Assembly (NCBI GenBank): GCA_003134555.1
Contig: PLBO01000151.1
Location: forward strand, 148,589-212,588
Direction: 5' to 3'
Length of the DNA: 64,000 nucleotides
Origin: Actinomycetota bacterium
GTDB taxonomy: Bacteria; Actinomycetota; Acidimicrobiia; IMCC26256; PALSA-610
Both the position numbers and the translations under genes were made by a program. Of the stretch, positions 11,621 to 20,152 are shown piece after piece (position 1 is the stretch's first letter; the number at the start of each line of letters is the position of its first letter). Below the pieces are notes generated by a model that was given only the letters and a program-made list of their open reading frames with translations, was not told where the DNA came from and did no database searches.

Positions 11621-12007
11621 CTACTCGGTGATCTCTTGGAGTGCCGCGCTCAGCGCCGCGTTGCCGCCGCCCGAGCCCTGCATCATGAGCTTCGTCATGT
11701 CGCCCTGCACCCGCACCTTGCCGGCCATGAAGGCCTGCATGCCGGCCTGCTGATCGCCGGAGACGAATACCTGGCGGGCGGTGTCGATGTCGGTCGAAAG
11801 CGTCAGGTCGGCGGCGTCGGTCTTGCCCTTGCCGAACAGCGTCTCGCCGTTCTTCGCACCCATGAAGAATTCGATCGTGCGGTCACCGTCGGCGACCTCG
11901 AGGTTCATGACCAGGTTCACCGGCGGCGCGGTCGTCTCGTGTTCCCGGATGAGCGTCTCGGCCGCGTCGAACCAGGCGTCGGAGAGGAACGGGTACTTCT
12001 CGGGCAC
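11621..12007 (-). CDS. SCP2 sterol-carrier-domain protein
   Basis: A 128-residue protein made of a single SCP2 lipid-binding domain, with VNLVMNLEV, TIEFFMGAKNG, LTLSTD and the conserved MAGKVRVQGDMTKLM near the end. Such proteins bind or present acyl chains or sterols. The GTG at 12007 is chosen because GAGGAGG lies 5 bases upstream; a longer reading to 12214 is unsupported. It is convergent with the lipid-type SDR and divergent from the ferredoxin gene. Confidence 0.85.
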   Translation of the reverse strand: MPEKYPFLSDAWFDAAETLIREHETTAPPVNLVMNLEVADGDRTIEFFMGAKNGETLFGKGKTDAADLTLSTDIDTARQVFVSGDQQAGMQAFMAGKVRVQGDMTKLMMQGSGGGNAALSAALQEITE

Positions 12008-12082
12008 GTGTGCCTCCTCGAGCTCGGCCGCGACGGCTTCCTGCCGCGGCCGGATCGTAGCTGAGGCTCGGCGAGCGCCGTC

Positions 12083-12088
12083 TAGCCT
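12083..12088 (+). promoter_or_regulatory. -10 box of leaderless ferredoxin gene
   Basis: TAGCCT lies 6 bases before the second of two adjacent GTG codons (12095). This favours 12095 over 12092 as the start. Confidence 0.4.
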
Positions 12089-12094
12089 GAAGTG

Positions 12095-12403
12095 GTGGCC
12101 GGAGCGACGAGGCGTGAGCGCATCGCAGATCACGAGCGCAACGCGAAGTGGAAGAATCCTCCGCTGCGCATCGAGATGTCGGAGTGCATCAACTGCGACG
12201 CGTGTCTGCGTCATTGCCCTTCACAGTTCGGTGCGATTTTCAATCACGGGGCCGACGTCGTGATCGTTCCGGAGCTCTGCAGCGGTTGCGACAAGTGCCT
12301 GCCGGTCTGCCCCGTCGACTGCATCTATCCCGATCCCGACTGGACTCCCGCCCCCGGCGAGTGGTGGGAATTGCCCCTCAGCCGCCTCGACCCGTACAAG
12401 TAG
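12095..12403 (+). CDS. 2[4Fe-4S] ferredoxin-like protein
   Basis: About 102 residues with two complete CxxCxxCxxxCP cluster motifs, CINCDACLRHCP and CSGCDKCLPVCP, so two [4Fe-4S] clusters are expected. A 30-residue Arg/Lys-rich N-terminal extension precedes the clusters, and a Trp-rich tail (GEWWELP) follows. It is a soluble one-electron carrier; its partner is not evident. It sits directly upstream of gatC, and its TAG stop doubles as the start of the gatC -10 box. Start choice between 12092 and 12095 rests on promoter spacing. Confidence 0.88.
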   Translation: MAGATRRERIADHERNAKWKNPPLRIEMSECINCDACLRHCPSQFGAIFNHGADVVIVPELCSGCDKCLPVCPVDCIYPDPDWTPAPGEWWELPLSRLDPYK

Positions 12404-12406
12404 CCT
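12401..12406 (+). promoter_or_regulatory. -10 box of leaderless gatC, overlapping ferredoxin stop
   Basis: TAGCCT is 7 bases before the gatC ATG at 12414. The TAG is also the ferredoxin stop codon. There is no Shine-Dalgarno sequence. Confidence 0.45.
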
Positions 12407-12413
12407 CTCGCCG

Positions 12414-12716
12414 ATGGCCGAACGCATCACTCGCGCCGACGTCGAACACGTCGCGCAACTCGCCCGCCTTGCGCTCAGCGAGGAGGAGATCGTGTCGCTG
12501 TCGGAGGAGCTCGGCGCAATCCTCGACTACGCCGCGCAGGTGTCGGCGCTCGACACCCACGACGTACCCCCGACCGCGCATCCCTTGCCGCTCGTGAACG
12601 TGTTCCGACCCGACGAAGCGCGCCCCGGATTGCCGCGGGACGAGGTGCTCGCCGCCGCGCCCAGCGTGCAGGACAAGCGCTTCCGGGTCCCGCGGATCTT
12701 GGGTGAGGAGCCGTGA
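12414..12716 (+). CDS. gatC: Asp/Glu-tRNA amidotransferase subunit C
   Basis: A 100-residue subunit that clasps GatA and GatB in the amidotransferase converting Glu-tRNA(Gln) and Asp-tRNA(Asn) to the amidated forms. The N-terminal helices ([19 protein letters not shown]), the extended [17 protein letters not shown] linker and the C-terminal [10 protein letters not shown] are diagnostic. It begins the gatCAB operon, overlapping gatA by 4 bases. Confidence 0.94.
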   Translation: MAERITRADVEHVAQLARLALSEEEIVSLSEELGAILDYAAQVSALDTHDVPPTAHPLPLVNVFRPDEARPGLPRDEVLAAAPSVQDKRFRVPRILGEEP

Positions 12717-14140
12717 GTGGCGCGAGCCGTATCGCCGACGACGTCCGTTCCGGCGCCCGGTCGGCGCGCGACGTGCTCGACGAGCACCTCGAGGCGATCA
12801 ACCGGCGCGAGCCGGATATCCACGCCTTCAACGCCGTTTTGGCCGACGAAGCGCGCGCCGCGGCCGATGGCGTCGACGCGGCGGTCGCGCGGGGCGACGA
12901 TCCGGGGCCGCTGGCGGGGGTGCCGCTCGCGCTGAAGGACAACATGTGCACGCGTGGCCTTCTCACTACGTGCTCGTCTCGCATTCTCGAGGGCTGGCGC
13001 CCGCCTTACGACGCGACTGTGGTCGAGCGCGTGCGGGCCGCGGGCGCAGTCGTGATCGGCAAGACCAACCTCGACGAATTCGCGATGGGGTCGTCGACCG
13101 AGAACTCGGCGTTCGGCCCGACGCGCAACCCGCACGATCTCACGCGGGTGCCCGGCGGCTCGAGCGGTGGATCCGCGGCCGCGGTCGCGGCCGGCTTCGC
13201 ACCGTTGGCATTGGGCTCCGATACCGGAGGGTCGATTCGACAGCCGGCGGCGCTGTGTGGTGTCGTCGGCGTGAAGCCGACGTACGGCGCAGTGTCGCGC
13301 TACGGACTCATCGCGTTCGCGTCGTCGCTCGACCAGATCGGACCGTTCGCCGCGACGGTCGAAGATGCCGCGTTGCTGCTGGAGGTGATCGCCGGTCACG
13401 ACTCACTCGACTCGACGTCGATCGCGGGTCCCGCACCCCAGCTCGTCGCGGGGCTCGACGAAGGAGTGTCGGGACTGCGCGTCGGCATCGTCGACGAGAT
13501 GACGGAGATCGACGGGATCGAGCCCCAGGTGCGCGACGCGGTGCGGGCGGCCGCCGCCGGATTGGAGGCCGCGGGCGCGAAGGTCGACACCGTCTCGGTC
13601 CCGTCCGCCACCTACGGCATCTCCGCGTACTACCTGATCGCGCCCGCGGAAGCGTCGTCGAACCTCGCGCGGTACGACGGGGTGCGCTACGGCCTGCGGG
13701 TCGATGCCGACGACGTCTCGCACATGAACTCCGCGACGCGCGAGGCGGGCTTCGGCCGCGAGGTGAAGCGGCGCATCATGCTCGGTACGTATGCGTTGTC
13801 CGCCGGCTACTACGACGCGTACTACGGCCAGGCGCAGCGGGTCCGCACCCTCATCCTCCGTGATTTCGAGCGCGTATACGAGCAGTTCGACGTGCTGATC
13901 GCCGCGACCTCGCCGACCGTGGCGTTCGAGCTCGGCGCGAAGACGGCCGATCCGCTCGCGATGTATTTGTGCGACGTCTGCACCGTCCCGGTGAACCTCA
14001 CCGGCCACCCTGCGATGTCGGTACCGTTCGGCACCGGCGACGCGGGGCTGCCCATCGGCGTGCAGGTTCTCGCGCCCGCCCTCGGCGAGCCGACGATGTT
14101 CCGCGTCGCGCGTGCGATCGAACAGGCGGCCGGGCGATGA
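12713..14140 (+). CDS. gatA: Asp/Glu-tRNA amidotransferase subunit A
   Basis: A 475-residue amidase-signature subunit that releases ammonia from glutamine for tRNA amidation. The catalytic triad is intact: Lys75 in LALKDN, cis-Ser150 in GGSSGGS and nucleophile Ser174 in DTGGSIRQ. The C-terminal part carries [15 protein letters not shown] and [10 protein letters not shown], typical of GatA. The GTG start overlaps the gatC stop by 4 bases and its own stop overlaps gatB by 4, so the three subunits should be translationally coupled. Confidence 0.95.
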   Translation: MSGASRIADDVRSGARSARDVLDEHLEAINRREPDIHAFNAVLADEARAAADGVDAAVARGDDPGPLAGVPLALKDNMCTRGLLTTCSSRILEGWRPPYDATVVERVRAAGAVVIGKTNLDEFAMGSSTENSAFGPTRNPHDLTRVPGGSSGGSAAAVAAGFAPLALGSDTGGSIRQPAALCGVVGVKPTYGAVSRYGLIAFASSLDQIGPFAATVEDAALLLEVIAGHDSLDSTSIAGPAPQLVAGLDEGVSGLRVGIVDEMTEIDGIEPQVRDAVRAAAAGLEAAGAKVDTVSVPSATYGISAYYLIAPAEASSNLARYDGVRYGLRVDADDVSHMNSATREAGFGREVKRRIMLGTYALSAGYYDAYYGQAQRVRTLILRDFERVYEQFDVLIAATSPTVAFELGAKTADPLAMYLCDVCTVPVNLTGHPAMSVPFGTGDAGLPIGVQVLAPALGEPTMFRVARAIEQAAGR

Positions 14141-15600
14141 CGGCCTACGAGACGGTGATCGGTCTGGAAGTGCACTGTGAGCTGGCCACCGCGAGCAAGA
14201 TGTTCTGCGGCTGTCCGAACGAGTTCGGCGACGAGCCCAACACCAACGTTTGTGCGGTCTGCCTAGGCCTGCCCGGCTCTCTGCCGGTGCTCAACGCGAT
14301 GGCCGTCGAGTACGCATTGCGTGTAGCCGATGCGTTGAACCTCCGCGTGCCCGAGCGTTCCGTCTTCTCCCGCAAGAACTACTTCTATCCCGACATGCCG
14401 AAGAACTATCAGACGTCGCAGTACGACGAGCCGATCACTATCGACGGTTGGCTCGAGATCGACGGTGTGCGTGTCGGAATCACCCGTGCGCACCTCGAGG
14501 AGGACACGGGGAAGTCGCAACACGTCGGCGTAGGCGGCCGAATTCACGACGCCGAGTTCTCCCTCGTCGACTACAACCGCGCGGGCGTGCCGTTGCTCGA
14601 GATCGTGTCCGAGCCCGACATCCGCTCGGCCGAACAGGCGAAGCGCTATGTCGAGGAGCTGCGTGCGACGTTGCTCGCAGTCGGTGTCTCCGACGTGAAG
14701 ATGGAAGAAGGGTCGCTGCGGATCGACGCCAACGTGTCGGTGCGTACTCCGGGATCGCCCGAGTTCGGCACTCGGGCCGAGATCAAGAACCTGAACTCGT
14801 TGCGGTCGTTGCTGCGCGCCATCGAATACGAATCCGACCGTCAATGGTCGTTGACGCAGGCCGGCGAGAAGGTCGTGCAGGAGACGCGCCACTGGGACGA
14901 GGAGAGCGGGCGGACGATCTCGGGTCGCTCCAAGGAAGAGGCGCACGACTACCGCTACTTCCCAGAACCCGATCTCGTTCCAGTCGAGCCGACGCAGGAG
15001 ATGCGCGAACGGGTGCGCGCGTCGATGCCGGAGCTGCCGGCCGCGCAGCGGGCGCGCTACATCGAGCAGTGGGGCATCGGTGCGGAGGACGCCCGGGTCC
15101 TGGTCGACGTTCCGGGCCTTGCCGCGTATGCGGAGCGCGCGGTCGCGGCCTTGCCTGGCGACAGCGGCGGCTCGGCGAAGGACGTCGTCAACTGGGTGCG
15201 CCAGGAAGTGTTGGCGTACATCAACGAGACCGGACTTTCGCCCGCGGTGCTCGCGCCCGAGATGCTCGCCGAGCTCGTCGCACTGGTCGCGGCGGGGACG
15301 ATCTCCCGCCAGCAGGCGAAGGACGTGCTCGCCGAGTCGTTGCGCGACGAGAAGTGGCCGCGCACGATCGTCGAAGAACGGGGTATCGCGCAGGTCAGCG
15401 ACGAGGGCGCGATCGCCGACGTCATCGATCGCGTGCTCGCGGCGAATCCCAATGTCGCGGAGGAGTACCGCGCCGGCGACGAAGCCGCCAAGAAGAAGAA
15501 GTGGGGATTCCTGATGGGTCAGGTGATGCGCGAGCTGAAGGGCCGGGGCAACGCGCAGGTCATCAACCGGATTCTGGAACAGCGCGTCGCCGGCGAGTAG
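14137..15600 (+). CDS. gatB: Asp/Glu-tRNA amidotransferase subunit B
   Basis: A 487-residue tRNA-binding kinase-like subunit that phosphorylates the tRNA-bound Glu or Asp before amidation. It begins [13 protein letters not shown], has the zinc-site FCGC and CAVCLGLPG region, [14 protein letters not shown]-like active-site segment, EIKNLNS, and a C-terminal YqeY-type tail ending [13 protein letters not shown]. The ATG overlaps the gatA stop. It closes the conserved ligA-gat block, as in mycobacteria. Confidence 0.95.
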   Translation: MTAYETVIGLEVHCELATASKMFCGCPNEFGDEPNTNVCAVCLGLPGSLPVLNAMAVEYALRVADALNLRVPERSVFSRKNYFYPDMPKNYQTSQYDEPITIDGWLEIDGVRVGITRAHLEEDTGKSQHVGVGGRIHDAEFSLVDYNRAGVPLLEIVSEPDIRSAEQAKRYVEELRATLLAVGVSDVKMEEGSLRIDANVSVRTPGSPEFGTRAEIKNLNSLRSLLRAIEYESDRQWSLTQAGEKVVQETRHWDEESGRTISGRSKEEAHDYRYFPEPDLVPVEPTQEMRERVRASMPELPAAQRARYIEQWGIGAEDARVLVDVPGLAAYAERAVAALPGDSGGSAKDVVNWVRQEVLAYINETGLSPAVLAPEMLAELVALVAAGTISRQQAKDVLAESLRDEKWPRTIVEERGIAQVSDEGAIADVIDRVLAANPNVAEEYRAGDEAAKKKKWGFLMGQVMRELKGRGNAQVINRILEQRVAGE

Positions 15601-15828
15601 TACGAGGCCTACGGGTCGAGCAATGCCCTCTACGGGCGTCAGCGGACCCGTGAGTGGGCTTGACCCGCCGGGGGTCATCGCTACGGGTCACGTACTTGTG
15701 ACGCGCTCGTGATGCAACGCCGTGTTACCTGAAGCGAGACCCGAGACGTCGATGAGCGACGTAACAGTACGGAAGGTGCGAGCAGGTGCGCCCAGACCCC
15801 GCGGACCGCCTCTTTGTGAGGAACGGTG

Positions 15829-16920
15829 GTGGTCATGCCGAGCGAGAAGAAGCTTTCCGGGGTCTTGAGTGAGTTCGCTCATACGCTTCTGACTGACGTG
15901 CCCATTCAGGCGATCCTCGACCATTTGGTCGAGCGCATCGTCGAAGTGATGCCAATCACATCGGCGGGCGTGACACTTATCGCACCCGGGATGAGTCCGG
16001 AGTATGTCGCGGCATCCGACGAAGCCGCTCTGCGGTACGAAGGCTTGCAGAGCGAACTGGGCGACGGCCCCTGCCTCGCGGCGTATCACTCGGCCACGCC
16101 GGTCGCGGTGCCTGACCTACGGGAGGAAGCGCGGTTTCCACAGTTCACTCCCCGCGCCATAGACGCGGGATTGGCCGCCGTGTTCACGTACCCTTTGCTC
16201 AACGGCACCGAATGTCTCGGAGCGCTGGATCTCTATCGGGATGTTCCGGGACCGTTGAGCCGCGCCGCAGGAGACGCGGCGCGGACGCTGGCGGAAGTGA
16301 CTTCGGTGTATCTGGTGACCGCGAGGGCTCGGCACGAGCTCGAGGCGTCATCGCTCAAATCGCGTAACGATGCATTGCACGACCCTTTGACCGGCCTTCC
16401 GAACCGGACACTTCTCGACGAGCGGCTCGAGCACGCGCTTCTTCGGAGCGAGCGCAGCGGACTTGCGCCTGCGATCCTGTTTCTCGACCTCGATGGGTTC
16501 AAAAGCGTCAACGATCTACACGGCCATGCCACTGGTGACGAGCTCCTGATCGCAGTCGGTCGGCGCGTCGCGGCGATGCTGCGCCCGAGCGATACCGTGG
16601 CCCGTCTGTCGGGCGACGAATTTGTCGTGCTGTGCGAGGACCTGCCGAGTGACGTGGCGCTCGACGCCATCGCAGTTCGAGTCGGCGCCGGTCTGGCGGC
16701 GGAGTTCGTTCTATCGACGAAGAAGGTTGCGATCACGGCGAGCATAGGAACCGCGACGGCGGTTCCGGGTGTTGCAACCGTCGACGGTCTTCTCCATGAG
16801 GCCGACGTGGCGATGTACACGGCGAAACGCAACGGAGGCGCCGGACATCAGAACTTGGCGGCGCACTACGGCCCGCAGGCCGATCGGTCGGTCGATCTCG
16901 AAGTAGCTCAGTCTGATTGA
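15829..16920 (+). CDS. GAF-GGDEF protein, probable diguanylate cyclase with SGDEF active site
   Basis: About 363 residues, soluble. A GAF sensor domain (about 20-165; LQSELGDGPCLAAY and VFTYPLLNGTECLGALDLY) is joined by a short helix to a GGDEF domain (about 185-345). Numbered from the GTG at 15826, the signature is SGDEF (262-266), and the RxxD inhibitory site RPSD lies exactly five residues before it. The first Gly is changed to Ser, a variant seen in some active cyclases. Start codons at 15826, 15829 and 15835 are possible; GAGGA is 6 bases before 15829. GC content (about 53 percent in one sampled line) is below that of the neighbours. Confidence 0.85.
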   Translation: MVMPSEKKLSGVLSEFAHTLLTDVPIQAILDHLVERIVEVMPITSAGVTLIAPGMSPEYVAASDEAALRYEGLQSELGDGPCLAAYHSATPVAVPDLREEARFPQFTPRAIDAGLAAVFTYPLLNGTECLGALDLYRDVPGPLSRAAGDAARTLAEVTSVYLVTARARHELEASSLKSRNDALHDPLTGLPNRTLLDERLEHALLRSERSGLAPAILFLDLDGFKSVNDLHGHATGDELLIAVGRRVAAMLRPSDTVARLSGDEFVVLCEDLPSDVALDAIAVRVGAGLAAEFVLSTKKVAITASIGTATAVPGVATVDGLLHEADVAMYTAKRNGGAGHQNLAAHYGPQADRSVDLEVAQSD

Positions 16921-16951
16921 TCGTCGTCGCTTGCCGAGCGAAGGTCCGCCG

Positions 16952-17590
16952 TCAATCCAGTGCGCTTGCGCCAGGATCAGTTGCGGTCGTGATCGAGACG
17001 ACGATCCCGCGCAGGTGCGCCGCACTCAGGCCCAGCGTCGCGCTCAGTGACTCGAGCACCTGCATCTCGGACGCAGTGAGCGGTCCGTCGGCGAGGCCGA
17101 TCCGCGCGACCTGTTCGACGAACGTTTCCTTCCCTTGCGGGTCCAGACCCTGGGCCAATGGCCCGAGGTAGTCGCGCAGTTGCGAGGCGTCCAGCGCGGC
17201 GAGGTCGTGAACGAGCCACGACTCGTCGTAGTTCTCGGCTCCGGTCTTCCGAGCTGCGTCGACCGCCGCGGCGCGCGCGGCATTGCTGGTCGGGTCACCG
17301 GCCGCGAGCATCGACATGGATGCGACCCGCATTGCACCACGCAAGTTCTCGCTGAAGGACGCGGAAGTGGGCGTATTCAAGACCTCGGGGCGGAAACCCG
17401 TACCGCACGTCGAGCACTTGACCTGCTCGCCGAGCACCTTTCCGGCCGGGAAGAGCGGGATGAAGAACAGCGTGAACCACCGCCGGATCTGCTGCAGTAC
17501 GTACGAGCGATCGGCGCCGCAGCGAGAGCAGAAGAATTCTCCCGTGGACACTGTCTTCGCGCGGTTTCTCAAGCCCCAAATGAGAATCAT
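16952..17590 (-). CDS. zinc-ribbon membrane-associated protein with TerB-like domain
   Basis: A 212-residue protein. An N-terminal zinc ribbon is formed by CSRC (21-24) and CSTC (59-62), separated by a hydrophobic stretch WFTLFFIPLFP typical of the zinc-ribbon 15 family. The C-terminal part (about 90-205), with GLADGPLTASEMQVLESL, resembles TerB/DjlA-type helical domains. The ATG at 17590 has no good ribosome site; a much longer frame upstream is antisense to the next gene. Function is unknown; TerB-type domains are linked to membrane-stress proteins. Confidence 0.7.
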   Translation of the reverse strand: MILIWGLRNRAKTVSTGEFFCSRCGADRSYVLQQIRRWFTLFFIPLFPAGKVLGEQVKCSTCGTGFRPEVLNTPTSASFSENLRGAMRVASMSMLAAGDPTSNAARAAAVDAARKTGAENYDESWLVHDLAALDASQLRDYLGPLAQGLDPQGKETFVEQVARIGLADGPLTASEMQVLESLSATLGLSAAHLRGIVVSITTATDPGASALD

Positions 17591-17641
17591 GAACAAAACG
17601 GTACTACGCGGCCTGGTGAGCGAGTGCGAGAGACTGATGGT

Positions 17642-18373
17642 GTGGCCGATGACGTGAACGTGGTACGCGAGTTCACGAGTGAGCTTGCTGCTGCACTCGC
17701 GAACGTCGCGGCGGGCGTCCTGGTCGGCGTATACCTGCACGGTTCGGCGGTGTTGGGCGACTGGAGCGCGCGGGCCAGCGACGTCGACGTGCTCGTCGTC
17801 GTCGAAGACGGTGTGACGTCGAGCATGGCCGAGCGTCTGGCCGAATTGCTGGGCTCCGATCTCGAGTGTCCGGGTGCCGGGCTCGAGGCCTCGGTGGTGG
17901 TTGCGGGAGCGGCTTCGGCGCCGACCGCACCGTGGCCGTTCGTGATCCACGCGACCACAACTCACAATGATCGAAAGCTTGTGTGGGGAACTTCCGGCGG
18001 TGGCGACGTCGACCTGATCCTGCACTATGCCGTCGCGCGCAGTCACGGTTGGGCGGCCTGCGGCCCGGAGCCTCAGTTGGTCGTCGGTGCAATTCCCGAC
18101 GTCGTCGTCGCGAGCCAACTTGCCCAGGAGCTGTGTTGGGCGGTCGAACATGCCGGCGCGTCGTACGCGATCCTGAACGCGTGTCGCGCCTTGCGCTTTC
18201 GCGACACCGGCACTCTGTGCTCCAAGACCGATGGCGGCGACTGGGCGCGGGCTCGTGGGATCCAACCCGAGCTCGTGCAAGCCGCGCTCGACGATCGCCG
18301 CCTCGGCGTGTCCTCATCAGTTACCGAGACGGTTGCCGAGTGGGTCCTCGCCGTAGCTGCAGATGTCTCATGA
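17642..18373 (+). CDS. AadA-like nucleotidyltransferase with DUF4111-type C-domain
   Basis: About 243 residues. The nucleotidyltransferase signature is complete: GS at 34-35 followed by the metal-binding DVD at 47-49. The C-terminal helical half, with LILHYAVARSHGWAACGP and GASYAILNACRALRF, matches the AadA/ANT(9) C-domain. Family members adenylylate aminoglycosides, but many chromosomal actinobacterial homologues have unknown substrates, so a resistance role is not claimed. Several GTG starts exist (17642, 17654, 17660); the first is used because it lies just after GAGAGA. It runs convergent to the LLM oxidoreductase, 8 bases apart. Confidence 0.78.
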   Translation: MADDVNVVREFTSELAAALANVAAGVLVGVYLHGSAVLGDWSARASDVDVLVVVEDGVTSSMAERLAELLGSDLECPGAGLEASVVVAGAASAPTAPWPFVIHATTTHNDRKLVWGTSGGGDVDLILHYAVARSHGWAACGPEPQLVVGAIPDVVVASQLAQELCWAVEHAGASYAILNACRALRFRDTGTLCSKTDGGDWARARGIQPELVQAALDDRRLGVSSSVTETVAEWVLAVAADVS

Positions 18374-18381
18374 CCCGGTGG

Positions 18382-19401
18382 CTATTTCTGCCTCCCGCGG
18401 AAACCTCCGAGCACTCGCGCGACGCGCTCGGGTCCCAGCTTGTCGGGGGTATCGAACGAGACCCGTTGGACGATGTCTCCGTAGCGTTCGTGGAGCCGGG
18501 GGCCGATCTCTTCCGGAGTCCCCGACACGCTGAACGTGTCGACCATCTCGTCGGTGATCATCGACGCCATCGTCGCCCAGTCGCCGGTCTTCGACAGTCG
18601 GTTGAGCTCTGATTGCAGTTCGCCCCATCCGTGCGTGTCGAGCACCACTTTGTATGCGGGTGTCGAGCCGTAGAACGCGAGTCGCGGGCGAATCGCGTCG
18701 CGGCCACGCGCGAGCTCCTCTTCCGACTCCGCGACGATCACCATCGACGGGAATGCGATCTCGAGCTGCGAACTGTTCCGACCGCTCTTCGCCAGCCCTC
18801 GTTCGAGCGCCGGCACCGTCGTCTCGCGCATGAACTTCTCGGTCGAGAACGGGTGGATCATGAAACCGTCGGCGACCTCGCCGGCGACCTCGGTCATGCG
18901 GGGCCCGACGCCTCCGAGGAAGATGCGCGGCACGCCGAAGGGGCTCGGGCCCGGGTCGAAGAACGGCGTCATGAGGGTGTGCGTGTAGAAGTCGCCGTGG
19001 AAGTCGAGCTTCGTGCCTTCGTGCCAGCGCGCCCAGATCGCGCGCACGGCGAGTACCAGCTCGCGCATGCGCTCGACCGGCTTCGACCACTGCATGGAAA
19101 ACCGCTTCTCGATGTGCGGCTTGATCTGGGTGCCGAGCCCGAGGTTGAAGCGGCCCCGCGACGCGAGCTGCAGGTCGTACGCGGATTGGGCGAGTGTCAT
19201 CGGATTGCGGGCGAACGCGATCACCACTGCGGTGGTCAGCTGTACGCGTTCGGTGTGCTCGGCCGCGAGCAGGAGCGGGAAGAAGCCGTCGTGCGCGCCC
19301 TCGAACGAATAGATGCCGTCGTATCCCGCGGCTTCGATGCCACGAGCCGCGTCGGGGACGGCTTGCAGGTCGGTGGTCGTCAATGCAGCGTCGACGAGCA
19401 T
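18382..19401 (-). CDS. LLM-class F420-dependent oxidoreductase
   Basis: A 339-residue TIM-barrel enzyme of the luciferase-like monooxygenase superfamily. It begins MLVDAALTTTDLQAVPDAARGIEAAGYDG, and the RGRFNLGLGTQIKPHIEKRF and IFLGGVGPRMTEVAGEVADGF segments are typical of the F420-binding subgroup common in actinobacteria. It probably reduces or oxidises a small substrate with coenzyme F420. Its leaderless-type promoter shares two bases with that of the divergent methyltransferase gene, hinting at linked expression. Confidence 0.87.
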   Translation of the reverse strand: MLVDAALTTTDLQAVPDAARGIEAAGYDGIYSFEGAHDGFFPLLLAAEHTERVQLTTAVVIAFARNPMTLAQSAYDLQLASRGRFNLGLGTQIKPHIEKRFSMQWSKPVERMRELVLAVRAIWARWHEGTKLDFHGDFYTHTLMTPFFDPGPSPFGVPRIFLGGVGPRMTEVAGEVADGFMIHPFSTEKFMRETTVPALERGLAKSGRNSSQLEIAFPSMVIVAESEEELARGRDAIRPRLAFYGSTPAYKVVLDTHGWGELQSELNRLSKTGDWATMASMITDEMVDTFSVSGTPEEIGPRLHERYGDIVQRVSFDTPDKLGPERVARVLGGFRGRQK

Positions 19402-19407
19402 GGGCGA

Positions 19408-19417
19408 TCCCTACGAT
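19408..19417. promoter_or_regulatory. divergent -10 boxes sharing one TA step
   Basis: Plus strand TACGAT (19412-19417) is 6 bases before the methyltransferase ATG at 19424. Minus strand TAGGGA (19413-19408) is 6 bases before the LLM ATG at 19401. The two hexamers share bases 19412-19413. Neither gene has a Shine-Dalgarno sequence. Confidence 0.5.
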
Positions 19418-19423
19418 TGGGCG

Positions 19424-20152
19424 ATGGAGCACTTCGGTCCGGAAACCTACGGCGAGCGCGTCGCCGACGTCTACGACGAGTGGTACATGCCGGTCGACAC
19501 CGCGGCCGAGGTGGCGCTCTTGACCGAGCTCGCGCAGGGCGGGCGAGTACTCGAGCTCGGCATCGGAACCGGACGGGTGGCGCTCCCGCTCGCGGCGAGC
19601 GGTGTCGAGGTGCACGGGATCGACGCCTCACCTGCGATGGTCGAACGGCTGCGCGCCAAACCGGGAGGCGACACGATTCCCGTCACGATCGGGGAGATGT
19701 CGGAGGTGCCGGTCGACGGCGAGTTCGCGCTTGTGTTCGTGGTGTTCAACACGTTCTTCCAGCTCTATTCGCAGGAGGCGCAGCTGCGTTGCTTCGGCAA
19801 CGTCGCCGCGCACTTGCAGCCGGGCGGACGGTTCGTGATCCATGCGTTCGTTCCCGACACGTCGCGCGTCGAATCCGGTGACCACCTCGCGGTGAAGGAG
19901 GCTTCGCTCGACTTGGTGCGCCTCGACGCGAGCGTGTTCGACTCGAGCCGGCAACGACTCGACACGACGCAGGTGCGGATTACCGAGGACGGAATCCGCC
20001 TCGTACACGCGAAGCTGCGATTTGCGTGGCCGCCCGAGCTCGACCTCATGGCGCGGCTCGCGGGCTTGACCCTCGAACATCGCTGGGCGACGTTCGACAA
20101 GCAACCGTTCAGTGGCGAGAGCGCCTTCCACGTTTCCGTCTATCGCGCATGA
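19424..20152 (+). CDS. class I SAM-dependent methyltransferase
   Basis: A 242-residue Rossmann-fold methyltransferase. It starts EHFGPETYGERVADVYDEWY, with SAM motif I VLELGIGTGR (41-50) and motif II VHGIDASPAMV. The start at 19424 is preferred over an in-frame ATG at 19400 because a -10 box ends 6 bases before it and family members begin just before FGPE. The last 44 bases overlap the 3' end of the convergent FAD oxidoreductase. The methyl acceptor is unknown. Confidence 0.85.
   Translation: MEHFGPETYGERVADVYDEWYMPVDTAAEVALLTELAQGGRVLELGIGTGRVALPLAASGVEVHGIDASPAMVERLRAKPGGDTIPVTIGEMSEVPVDGEFALVFVVFNTFFQLYSQEAQLRCFGNVAAHLQPGGRFVIHAFVPDTSRVESGDHLAVKEASLDLVRLDASVFDSSRQRLDTTQVRITEDGIRLVHAKLRFAWPPELDLMARLAGLTLEHRWATFDKQPFSGESAFHVSVYRA

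Noticed and set aside
15601-15828. Gap between gatB and the GAF-GGDEF gene, searched for tRNA, riboswitch or terminator
   Set aside because: Only weak repeats of TACGGG/ACCCGT with long loops and no T tract; no cloverleaf or known riboswitch core.
17135-17641. N-terminal extension of the nucleotidyltransferase frame
   Set aside because: Overlaps the zinc-ribbon gene on the other strand and contains no recognisable domain.
17642-18373. Aminoglycoside resistance call for the AadA-like gene
   Set aside because: Fold and motif match, but there is no mobile context and chromosomal homologues are often unrelated to resistance; the substrate cannot be read from sequence.
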